Shown piece after piece: positions 37,046-44,633 of a stretch of 64,000 nt of DNA (its first letter is position 1; each line of letters begins with the position of its first letter). The stretch is from Labrenzia sp. VG12 (GTDB taxonomy: Bacteria > Pseudomonadota > Alphaproteobacteria > Rhizobiales > Stappiaceae). The stretch lies in the NCBI RefSeq assembly GCF_002237595.1, contig NZ_CP022529.1, forward strand, positions 5,734,001 through 5,798,000, read 5' to 3'. The translations under genes were made by a program, and so were the position numbers. The notes under the pieces are model-generated. The model was not told where the DNA came from, did not search any database, and worked only from the letters and a program-made list of their open reading frames with translations.

Positions 37046-37741
37046 ATGTCTGAACATACAGTCTCGGCTTATGACGAGGAACTGACGGCTATGGCCGGCA
37101 AGATCGCCGAAATGGGCGGTCTGGCAGAAAAAGCCTTCGCCGACGCGGTCCATGCTCTGGTTTCGCAGGACCTGGATCTGGCCAAGACCACGATCGCGAA
37201 CGATGTGCGCCTGGACGCGTTGCATCAGGAAGTCGAGATCAAGCTGATAGAGATCATCGCGCGCCGTCAGCCCATGGGGCAGGATCTGCGGGAAGTCACG
37301 GCTGCAACCCGTATTGCCAACGACTTGGAACGTGTCGGCGATCTGGCCAAAAACGTGGCCAAGCGCGTGATCGCCATCGACAGTGATCTGCAGTCCAAGA
37401 AACTCGCCATCGGTGTGGAACACATGACCGAACTGGCGCTGTCTCAGCTGAAGCAGGTTCTGGACGCCTATACCCGCAAGGACGCGGAAACGGCGCGCAA
37501 GGTCCAGGAAGCCGATGCTGAAGTGGATGCGATCTATACCTCGCTGTTCCGCGAGTTGCTGACCTACATGATGGAAGACCCGCGGGTCATCACCCAGTGC
37601 GTCCATCTGCTGTTCTGCGCCAAGAACATCGAGCGTATCGGTGACCACGCGACCAACATCGCGGAAAACGTCTACTACATGGTGACCGGCGATCGTCTGC
37701 CGGAAGAACGCGCCAAGGTGGACGAGACGGGCGCGGCCTAG
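37046..37741 (+). CDS. phoU: Phosphate signalling protein PhoU
   Basis: A 231-residue protein of two PhoU repeats, each a three-helix bundle. Repeats of the metal-binding type are visible in RIANDLERVGDLAKNVAKR (first half) and KNIERIGDHATNIAENVYYM (second half). It links PstB to PhoR and dampens phosphate uptake and PhoR kinase activity. It lies 30 bp after pstB with its own GGGGAC ribosome site. Confidence 0.95.
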   Translation: MSEHTVSAYDEELTAMAGKIAEMGGLAEKAFADAVHALVSQDLDLAKTTIANDVRLDALHQEVEIKLIEIIARRQPMGQDLREVTAATRIANDLERVGDLAKNVAKRVIAIDSDLQSKKLAIGVEHMTELALSQLKQVLDAYTRKDAETARKVQEADAEVDAIYTSLFRELLTYMMEDPRVITQCVHLLFCAKNIERIGDHATNIAENVYYMVTGDRLPEERAKVDETGAA

Positions 37742-37821
37742 TTTCGACACCTGTCGCGGTAGCGGTCCGACCGGCGCAACAACCTTCACCCTGCGCCGGT
37801 TGCTGAAATTGGAGCGAATGC

Positions 37822-38520
37822 ATGCCGAAGGTGCTCATCGTCGAAGACGAAGAACCCCTCAGCCTTCTGTTGAGATACAATCTGGAAGCCGAAGGATATG
37901 CGGTTGAATCGTGTGTCCGTGGGGACGAGGCCGAAATCCGCCTGCGGGAAAGCCTGCCCGACCTGCTTCTGCTCGACTGGATGCTGCCGGGCCTGTCCGG
38001 TATTGAACTCTGCCGCCGTCTGCGCGCGCGAGAAGATACCGAGCGTCTGCCTGTCATCATGCTGACAGCCCGCGGCGAAGAGGCTGAGCGCATCCGGGGC
38101 CTGTCGACCGGCGCCGACGACTATGTGGTAAAGCCTTTTTCCGTTCCGGAACTGATGGCACGCGTGCGCGCCATCCTGCGCAGGGCTAGCCCGGAAGTGG
38201 TGTCGACCATGCTGCGGTCCGGCGACATCGAGCTCGACCGGGAAACGCACCGGGTTCGTCGCAACACCAAGGAAATCCATCTTGGTCCGACCGAATTCCG
38301 CCTTCTGGAATTCCTGATGACGTCGCCCGGCCGCGTTTTCTCGCGCGAGCAGTTGCTCGACGGTGTCTGGGGCCATGATGTCTACGTGGACGAACGCACC
38401 GTGGACGTTCATGTCGGCCGGCTCCGCAAGGCGCTCAACCGGGGCAAGGCCAAGGACCCGATCCGCACTGTGCGCGGTGCCGGTTACGCCTTCAATGACC
38501 AGTTCTCGGCCAGCGCCTGA
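37822..38520 (+). CDS. phoB: Phosphate regulon response regulator
   Basis: A 232-residue OmpR/PhoB-type regulator. The receiver domain has acidic residues in VEDEEP (7-12), phospho-acceptor Asp52 in LLLLDWMLPG, and the conserved Lys in YVVKPFS. The C-terminal winged helix includes LTEFRLLEFLM-like TEFRLLEFLMTSPGRVFSREQLLD and the recognition-helix region VDVHVGRLRKAL. Phosphorylated by PhoR, it should bind the Pho box at 32140. It ends the locus and is followed by a terminator. Confidence 0.95.
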   Translation: MPKVLIVEDEEPLSLLLRYNLEAEGYAVESCVRGDEAEIRLRESLPDLLLLDWMLPGLSGIELCRRLRAREDTERLPVIMLTARGEEAERIRGLSTGADDYVVKPFSVPELMARVRAILRRASPEVVSTMLRSGDIELDRETHRVRRNTKEIHLGPTEFRLLEFLMTSPGRVFSREQLLDGVWGHDVYVDERTVDVHVGRLRKALNRGKAKDPIRTVRGAGYAFNDQFSASA

Positions 38521-38545
38521 GCGCTGACCGTGGAGCAAGACATCT

Positions 38546-38575
38546 AAAAGCCCGCCCTTGGCGGGCTTTTGTATT
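38546..38575 (+). terminator. Terminator after phoB
   Basis: An 11-bp stem (AAAAGCCCGCC with GGCGGGCTTTT) on a CTT loop, beginning 26 bp after the phoB stop. Confidence 0.9.
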
Positions 38576-38589
38576 TGATATTCCTAGTT

Positions 38590-38790
38590 CATCGTCATTC
38601 CGGATGCAGCGAAGCGGAAATCCAGGACCGGCGAGCTTTCGGTTTCTCTCAAATTTGGTCAGGGGCGAACGCTGGGCTTTCAGGATCCCGGCAGACGCGT
38701 TGCGTGGCTGAAGTGAGGTAAGGAAGGCCATGACAGGGACCCCAGCCTCAGCTCCGTCATTGCCGGACCTGATCCGGCAAGCCACGCCGT
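38590..38790. repeat. REP-like repetitive intergenic sequence
   Basis: The phoB-gcrA gap holds two copies of the CGTCATT(G)CCGGA motif, at about 38592 and 38755. The second is a perfect hairpin TTGCCGGA, CCTGA, TCCGGCAA (38760-38780). The same core (CCGGACTTGATCCGGG) begins the longer elements at 50.7-51.2 kb. No gene is seen here. Confidence 0.6.
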
Positions 38791-38902
38791 GACGGTCCGG
38801 TTGCGCAGGGCCATACGTTCGCCAAAGGCACTGGCATGGACGCCATGGACTGGCCGTGGCACGACGATGGCGGAAACGGCAGCTTCCTGCCGCCAAAAAC
38901 CG

Positions 38903-38936
38903 CAAAAAGAAAAAGCCCGCCGATTGGCGGGCTTTC
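38903..38936 (-). terminator. Terminator after gcrA
   Basis: A 10-bp stem (38912-38921 with 38926-38935) on a four-base loop; on the minus strand it is followed by T5 C T5. It lies 30 bp after the gcrA stop and could also work from the other side. Confidence 0.88.
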
Positions 38937-38965
38937 AACAAGGGCAGCCCTTTGAGGTGCTGCCG

Positions 38966-39496
38966 TTATCCGGCCTTGGCGACCACCTTGCGGTCACGCC
39001 GACGGTCGGCGACCGGCTGGTAAGCGATCTTGCAGTGGTAGGTGCAATAGGGGACACCGGCTTCGGACTGGCGGCCGCAGAAATAGAAGTCGTCGGTCGC
39101 CGGATCGCCGATCGGCCATTTGCAGGTCCGCTCGGTAAGCGTCAGGATCGTTGCCCGCTGGGAGATCGGCACCACATCGGCGATCGGTTCGATTTCCGGC
39201 TTGGCTTCGACAACCGGAGCCGGCGTGATATCGGCTTTCAGGGCCGTCGCACCAATGCTCTGTGGTTGCTGCGTTGGCTTCTTGGGAGCAGCGCTGCTGG
39301 GAGCGGCCGTCCGCGGCCGGCGCGGCTTGGCGCTGGAGGAAGAGGATTTCGCGCGACCGGACAGGCCAAGGCGATGCACTTTGCCGATCACGGCGTTTCG
39401 GGTCACACCACCCAGTTCGCCAGCGATCTGACTTGCACTCAAGCCTTCGCTCCAAAGCTTCTTGAGAAGCTCGACCCGTTCGTTTGTCCAACTCAT
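38966..39496 (-). CDS. gcrA: Cell-cycle regulator GcrA
   Basis: A 176-residue alphaproteobacterial regulator that acts with sigma-70 RNA polymerase at promoters methylated by CcrM. The N-terminal DNA-binding part is WTNERVELLKKLWSEGLSAS, with GGVTRNAVIGKVHRLGLSGR. A low-complexity Ser/Pro/Ala linker follows (50-110), then the polymerase-binding C-terminal region with CKWPIGDP and YCTYHCKIAYQPV, where Cys and His are conserved. A CtrA-type box lies 35 bp upstream of the start. Confidence 0.95.
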   Translation of the reverse strand: MSWTNERVELLKKLWSEGLSASQIAGELGGVTRNAVIGKVHRLGLSGRAKSSSSSAKPRRPRTAAPSSAAPKKPTQQPQSIGATALKADITPAPVVEAKPEIEPIADVVPISQRATILTLTERTCKWPIGDPATDDFYFCGRQSEAGVPYCTYHCKIAYQPVADRRRDRKVVAKAG

Positions 39497-39530
39497 TGCC
39501 GCACCCTTTTATTTGACCGCCTTGCGGCCA

Positions 39531-39545
39531 TTAACCCCGTGTTAA
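39531..39545. promoter_or_regulatory. CtrA-type binding site upstream of gcrA
   Basis: TTAA, seven bases, TTAA: an exact match to the full CtrA motif. It lies 35-49 bp before the gcrA start codon. CtrA represses gcrA in Caulobacter (established knowledge), so the same circuit is likely here. A GCATGC-GCGT-GCATGC repeat sits next to it at 39546-39561. Confidence 0.7.
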
Positions 39546-39764
39546 GCATGCGCGTGCATGCCTAAGTATGGCATATCTAGTGCCTCTAAGTGATTTGCCG
39601 CACGAGATCTCGTGTTCGATGTCCCAGAGGTTACAATAACGTTAATTTATCAGGCAACCGTTTGACCCAAACCAGTTGGGGATGAAGGGACTTTTCCCCA
39701 AATAAGCGATGCCCTTGAGACTTTTACGAAATCTGTCCTCGGCGACCCTGGAGCGGCATTTCCA

Positions 39765-39829
39765 TTGACAGTCCATGGTGGGGGCGGTGTATAAGACTTC
39801 CGCTGCGTGCCGCCTCATCGGGCGGCACG
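39765..39829 (+). promoter_or_regulatory. argD promoter and leader hairpin
   Basis: TTGACA at 39765 and TATAAG at 39790 form a sigma-70 type promoter with a slightly long (19-bp) spacer. Directly after the expected start is a perfect 9-bp hairpin (CGTGCCGCC, six bases, GGCGGCACG, 39806-39829). The leader to argD is then about 125 bases. The rest of the 428-bp gap to gcrA holds the CtrA box and a TTGGGGA/TCCCCAA hairpin near 39675. Confidence 0.55.
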
Positions 39830-39924
39830 TTGCGTTTTGGCCCGAACGCATCTGACAAGGTGCCGGTCCCGCGTCAAGGTGACGTTGGGGCCATTTGGGC
39901 GTTCTTGAGGAGATAAAAGAGGTT

Positions 39925-41124
39925 ATGTCCGCGACTGCACTATTCGGAAATTACGCAAGATCGAACCTGTCTTTCGATCATGGGGAAGGTGTCTGGCTTG
40001 TCACGAAAGACGGCCGACGATTCCTCGATTGCGGTTCCGGCATCGCGGTCAATTCTCTCGGCCACAGCCATCCGCATCTGGTGCAAGCCCTCCAGGACCA
40101 GGCCGCCAAGCTCTGGCACATTTCCAACCTGCACCAGATCCCGGAAGGGGAACGGCTGGCGCAGCGTCTGTGCGAGGCGACATTTGCCGAAAAGGCCCTG
40201 TTCGTGAACTCGGGCGCCGAGGCCATGGAAGCGGCGATCAAATGCGCGCGTCGTTACCAGTATGACAAGGGCCAGCCTGAACGCTTTCACATCATCACCT
40301 TCGAGGGGGCCTTTCACGGCCGGACCATTGCAACGATTGCTGCCGGTGGTCAGGCGAAATACCTGGAAGGGTTCGGCCCCAAGGCGCCCGGTTTCGACCA
40401 GGTGCCCGCCAACGACCTGGAAGCCCTGAAGGCGGCCATCGGCCCGCAAACGGCTGCGATCTGTCTTGAGCCGATCCAGGGTGAGGGTGGCATTCGCGAA
40501 ATCCCGACCGATTTCCTGCGCGCGGTGCGCAAGCTGTGCGACGACAATGACCTGTTGCTGATCTTCGACGAGATCCAGACCGGTGTCGGCCGCACGGGCA
40601 AGCTGTTTGCGCATCAATGGACGGATGTCGAGCCGGACCTGATGGCGATCGCAAAGGGTATCGGTGGTGGCTTCCCGATGGGCGCCTGTCTTGCGACCGC
40701 TGAAACGGCCGCGGCGCTGGCACCGGGAACCCACGGCACGACCTTTGGTGGCAATCCGCTGGCCATGGCCGTCGGCAATGCGGTTCTGGATGTCGTTCTG
40801 GAAGACGGGTTCCTGGCGGACGTCCAGAAAAAGGGTCTCAGCTTCAAGCAGAAGCTGGCAGGTCTCGTCGACGGCCATCCGAACGTGCTGGACCAGGTGC
40901 GTGGCAACGGCCTGATGCTTGGCCTCAAATGCGTGGTTCCGGCAGGCGACTTTGTCGGGGCGGCCCGCGAGGCTGGTCTTCTGGCCGTGCCGGCCGGCGA
41001 CAATGTGGTGCGCATCATGCCGCCGCTGACCATGACCGAAGATGAAATAGCGCTGGCCGTGGAGCGCCTGGAACAGGCAGCCGAAGCGGTGGAAGCCAAA
41101 TTGGTGGAAGGAGCGGCCGAATGA
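39925..41124 (+). CDS. argD: Acetylornithine aminotransferase
   Basis: A 399-residue PLP-dependent class III aminotransferase of arginine synthesis; it may also act on succinyldiaminopimelate. Visible are the N-terminal LFGNYARSNLSFDHGEGVWL, the PLP-phosphate contact NSGAEAMEAAIK, FHGRT, the Asp in LLIFDEIQTGVGRTG and the Schiff-base Lys in IAKGIGGGFP. ATG 39925 has AGAGG before it; an in-frame TTG 30 bp upstream is less likely. Its stop overlaps the argF start by four bases. Confidence 0.93.
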   Translation: MSATALFGNYARSNLSFDHGEGVWLVTKDGRRFLDCGSGIAVNSLGHSHPHLVQALQDQAAKLWHISNLHQIPEGERLAQRLCEATFAEKALFVNSGAEAMEAAIKCARRYQYDKGQPERFHIITFEGAFHGRTIATIAAGGQAKYLEGFGPKAPGFDQVPANDLEALKAAIGPQTAAICLEPIQGEGGIREIPTDFLRAVRKLCDDNDLLLIFDEIQTGVGRTGKLFAHQWTDVEPDLMAIAKGIGGGFPMGACLATAETAAALAPGTHGTTFGGNPLAMAVGNAVLDVVLEDGFLADVQKKGLSFKQKLAGLVDGHPNVLDQVRGNGLMLGLKCVVPAGDFVGAAREAGLLAVPAGDNVVRIMPPLTMTEDEIALAVERLEQAAEAVEAKLVEGAAE

Positions 41125-42050
41125 CCGCGAACGGATCCTACCGGAATTTTCTGGACCTGACCGATTTTGAAGGCGACGACCTGCGCGCCATTCTGGCGAC
41201 CAGCCGCAAGATCAAGGCGGAACGCAACGGCGTTCATCGCGGCGTCGGCCCGCTGGCCGGCAAGGTGCTGGCCATGATCTTCGAGCAGCCTTCGACCCGA
41301 ACCCGCATCTCTTTCGATGTCGGCATGCGCGAGCTCGGCGGCGAAACCCTGATGCTGACGGGCGCAGAGATGCAGCTCGGCCGAGGGGAGACCATCGCCG
41401 ATACGGCGCGGGTGCTGTCCCGCTTTGTCGATGCCATCATGATCCGCATCCTTGATCACAATGATCTGAGGGAACTGGCCGAGGCGGCAACCGTGCCGGT
41501 GATCAACGGTCTGACCAAGCTGTCGCATCCGTGCCAGATCATGGCCGATCTTCTGACCTTCGAGGAGCATCGCGGATCGATTGCCGGCAAGAGCGTTGCC
41601 TGGACCGGCGACAGCAACAATGTTCTGGCGTCCTGGATCCACGCGGCGCCGCGGTTCGACTTCGAATTGCGCATTGCAACGCCGGGTGAACTGGCGCCGC
41701 CGCAGGACCTGATCGACGCTGCCCGCGCCAAGGGTGGTTCCATTCAGGTCACAACAGACCCATATGAGGCCGTCAAGGGGACCGACTGTGTCGTCACCGA
41801 CTGCTGGGTGTCCATGGGGGACGATGACACGGAAACGCGTCACAACCTCCTGAGCGCCTATCAGGTCAATGAACGGCTGATGGCGGAAGCGAACGGAGAT
41901 GCCCTGTTCATGCACTGTCTGCCGGCCCACCGGGGTGAGGAAGTCACCTCGGAGGTCATGGACGGTCCCAATTCCGTTGTGTTTGACGAAGCCGAAAACC
42001 GGCTCCATGCCCAGAAGGGCATTCTGGCCTGGTGTTTCGGCGCAGCTTAA
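41121..42050 (+). CDS. argF: Ornithine carbamoyltransferase
   Basis: A 309-residue enzyme that makes citrulline from ornithine and carbamoyl phosphate. The carbamoyl-phosphate loop is FEQPSTRTRISF, followed by the HPCQ motif in KLSHPCQIMADL, and the ornithine-side residues in WVSMGDD and FMHCLPAHRGEEV. It is translationally coupled to argD, and hslO follows 12 bp later, a gene order seen in many alphaproteobacteria. Confidence 0.96.
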   Translation: MTANGSYRNFLDLTDFEGDDLRAILATSRKIKAERNGVHRGVGPLAGKVLAMIFEQPSTRTRISFDVGMRELGGETLMLTGAEMQLGRGETIADTARVLSRFVDAIMIRILDHNDLRELAEAATVPVINGLTKLSHPCQIMADLLTFEEHRGSIAGKSVAWTGDSNNVLASWIHAAPRFDFELRIATPGELAPPQDLIDAARAKGGSIQVTTDPYEAVKGTDCVVTDCWVSMGDDDTETRHNLLSAYQVNERLMAEANGDALFMHCLPAHRGEEVTSEVMDGPNSVVFDEAENRLHAQKGILAWCFGAA

Positions 42051-42062
42051 GGCAAAGCCATC

Positions 42063-43037
42063 GTGGCACTCAATCTAGATGACCTGGGCATCACGCCGGC
42101 CGGACTGGATGCAGTCCGGCCTTTCGCCGTTGAAGCCCTTGATGTGCGCGGCCGGGCGGTCGCGCTCGGACCCGTTCTTGAAAACATTATCAGCCGGCAT
42201 GATTACCCCGAGCCGGTCTCCAGGCTTCTGGCCGAGGCCATTGTCCTGACCAGCCTTCTGGGCACATCGCTCAAATTCGATGGCCGGTTCACCCTGCAGA
42301 CCCAGACCGATGGTCCGGTCTCCATGCTGGTTGTCGATTTTTCGACCCCGGATGCGATCCGGGCCTGCGCCACGTTCGACCGCGAGCTGGTCGAAGAACT
42401 GATGGCGGGCGGCAAGGCAACCCAGGAAACCCTCCTGGGTCGCGGGCACCTGGCGATGACCATCGACCAGGGGCGCCACATGCAGCGCTACCAGGGCCTG
42501 GTGGAACTGGACGGCATTTCACTGGAAGAAGTCGCACGGCGCTATTTCGAGCGCTCCGAACAGATCCCGACCGAAGTGCGGTTGAGCGTCGGGGAACTGT
42601 TTACCCGCAAGGAAGGCGAAGGGCCGGTCAAATCCTGGACGGCCGGCGGCATTCTGGTTCAGTTCCTGCCCGAAGCGCCGGAACGTGCCAAGCAGGCTGA
42701 TCTCGATCCGGGCGACGCTCCGGAAGGTGCCGTGCCTCACGAAGTCGAGGAAGACGATGCCTGGGTAGAAGCCAAGGTGCTGGTTGAAACGGTGAAGGAT
42801 ATCGAGCTGACCGACCCTGAAGTCAGCGTCGAGATGCTTCTGTTCCGCCTCTTCCATGAGCGGGGCGTGCGCCTGTTCGAACCACAGCCGCTGGCCGACA
42901 AGTGCAGCTGTTCTCGCGAGAAGATCGAAGGTGTTCTGGCCGGCTTCAGCGCAGAGGAAGTCGAGCATATGACGGTGGACGGCAAGATTGTCGTTACCTG
43001 CGAATTCTGCAGCAGCCGCTACGAGTTCGATCGCTGA
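42063..43037 (+). CDS. hslO: Redox-regulated holdase chaperone Hsp33
   Basis: A 324-residue cytoplasmic chaperone switched on by oxidation. Its C-terminal zinc-binding cysteines are in CSCSREKIEG and VTCEFCSSRYEF, giving the CXC and CXXC pairs. The GTG start at 42063 is 12 bp after argF, so it is probably in the arginine operon. The length includes an acidic insertion (residues 215-245) before the redox domain. Confidence 0.94.
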   Translation: MALNLDDLGITPAGLDAVRPFAVEALDVRGRAVALGPVLENIISRHDYPEPVSRLLAEAIVLTSLLGTSLKFDGRFTLQTQTDGPVSMLVVDFSTPDAIRACATFDRELVEELMAGGKATQETLLGRGHLAMTIDQGRHMQRYQGLVELDGISLEEVARRYFERSEQIPTEVRLSVGELFTRKEGEGPVKSWTAGGILVQFLPEAPERAKQADLDPGDAPEGAVPHEVEEDDAWVEAKVLVETVKDIELTDPEVSVEMLLFRLFHERGVRLFEPQPLADKCSCSREKIEGVLAGFSAEEVEHMTVDGKIVVTCEFCSSRYEFDR

Positions 43038-43064
43038 TCCGTCATTTCGGCCTCAAAAAAGTAA

Positions 43065-43090
43065 CCGGCGGTCGCAATTGTCGCCGCCGG
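43065..43090. repeat. Inverted repeat after hslO
   Basis: Arms CCGGCGG (43065-43071) and CCGCCGG (43084-43090) just after the hslO stop, with no T run on the plus side; a run of A lies before it. A weak terminator at best. Confidence 0.35.
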
Positions 43091-43251
43091 AAACATCCTG
43101 TTACATTTTTCGGCGTGCCTTAAACCACCTTGAAAGGTAAGCCGGGCTTGAATTTTGCAGCGCGAAGTAAATCTATTCTTCGTACGCAGGAGCATGTCCA
43201 GGGTTCAAGGGGCAGGCTCCAGGCACAGCCCGAAACGCCTTGTGAGCAGAG

Positions 43252-44622
43252 ATGTTGCAGTCCTTACAGAAAGAGTCCGGCCAACAGCCCGTTTCCGAAG
43301 TCCTGCCGCCACCGCAGTCTGAGGAAACCCGGAGAAGCGGACGGGTGCTGCTTGTCTTCAAGGCGATGCTGCAGGTGTTGCTCGCCTTTGCCATCCTGTT
43401 CGGGGCCGTCAAGGGCATGAATGCGCTGGTGGCGTCAAAGCCCGACGTGCCCAAGCGTCCTATCCAGGAAAAGAGCTACGCGGTTGAAACGATCGCCGTT
43501 GCGCGCGCCGACCATGCGCCTCAGATCAATGTCTTCGGGGAAACCATGGCGGGCCGGGAGGTCGAACTTCGGGCCCTGGTTGCCGGCGAGGTCATTGAGG
43601 TCCATCCGGACCTGAAGGCCGGAGGTGCGGTCAAACAGGGGGACGTCCTGGTGGCCATCGACCGGTTCGACTACGAGGGCGCGGTGACCGAGGCGGAAGC
43701 CAATCTGGCAGAAGCCCGCGCGGCCCTTGTCGAAAGCGAGGGCCGGGTCGAACTGGAAAAGGCCAATGTGGTGCGTGCCCGAGAGCAGCTGGAATTTGCC
43801 CAGCGGGATCTGCAGCGGGCCGAGGATCTGCTTGGCAAGGGCGCCGTCACCGAACGGACGCTGGATGACCGCAAGCTGATCGTCTCGCAGCGCCAGCAGT
43901 CTCTTGAGCAATCCCAGAACAGCCTCGCTCTGGAAGCGGCCAGGGTCGATCAGCAGACCGCAGCCATCAAGCGCCTGGAATGGCGCCTGCAGAACGCGCA
44001 GCGGCAGCTTGAAAACACCATCCTGACCGCGCCGTTTGATGCCATCGTGCGGTCTGAAGCCGCCGAACTTGGCCGGCTGGTCAGCGTCAATGACGCCATC
44101 GTCTCGCTTTATGACAGCGATGCCTTCGAGGTCCGTTTCACGCTCTCCGACAACCAGTATGGCCGTCTCCTGGCAGAGACCGGCACCGTGGTTGGCCGTC
44201 CGGTCGACGTGACCTGGTATCTGGGCAATGAACCCGTCACCTATCCGGCAACGGTGACCCGGATCGGCGCAGATGTCGCCAGCAACCGGGGCGGTGTTGA
44301 CCTGATCGCCCAGATCGATACGTCCGGCGTCGATATTCCCTTGCGCCCCGGGGCTTTTGTCGAGGTGGCGCTGTCCGACCGGGTCTATCCACAAAGCTTC
44401 CGGGTTCCGGAAACGGCCTATTACGGCGGCGGCACCGTCTATGTCGTCACCGACAGCCGGTTGGAGCCGCGCGACGTGACGTCGCTCGCCATCGATGACG
44501 GTTTCATTCTCGTCACGGGCGCTTTGGAGGACGGGGAGACCCTGTTGACCACCCGCATTCCGGAAGCCGGTGAAGGCCTCCTGGTCAGGGATATCGCCAC
44601 CAGCGCGGCCAAGGCCGAGTAA
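43252..44622 (+). CDS. RND efflux periplasmic adaptor (MFP) subunit
   Basis: A 456-residue HlyD/AcrA-like protein. A membrane anchor lies near 40-58 (LQVLLAFAILFGAVKGMNAL). It then shows the lipoyl halves (AGREVELRALVAGEVIEVHPDL and ILTAPFDAIV), a long coiled-coil hairpin (about 135-245) and the beta-barrel part. It bridges the RND pump downstream to an outer-membrane channel. No TolC-type gene adjoins, so a shared channel is likely. It lies 11 bp before the pump gene. Confidence 0.92.
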   Translation: MLQSLQKESGQQPVSEVLPPPQSEETRRSGRVLLVFKAMLQVLLAFAILFGAVKGMNALVASKPDVPKRPIQEKSYAVETIAVARADHAPQINVFGETMAGREVELRALVAGEVIEVHPDLKAGGAVKQGDVLVAIDRFDYEGAVTEAEANLAEARAALVESEGRVELEKANVVRAREQLEFAQRDLQRAEDLLGKGAVTERTLDDRKLIVSQRQQSLEQSQNSLALEAARVDQQTAAIKRLEWRLQNAQRQLENTILTAPFDAIVRSEAAELGRLVSVNDAIVSLYDSDAFEVRFTLSDNQYGRLLAETGTVVGRPVDVTWYLGNEPVTYPATVTRIGADVASNRGGVDLIAQIDTSGVDIPLRPGAFVEVALSDRVYPQSFRVPETAYYGGGTVYVVTDSRLEPRDVTSLAIDDGFILVTGALEDGETLLTTRIPEAGEGLLVRDIATSAAKAE

Positions 44623-44633
44623 CGGGGCGTTCC

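Noticed and set aside
36104..37789. Long open frame (561 codons) opposite pstB and phoU
   Set aside because: It lies on the opposite strand of two certain genes, has no recognisable domain, and reflects GC-rich third positions.
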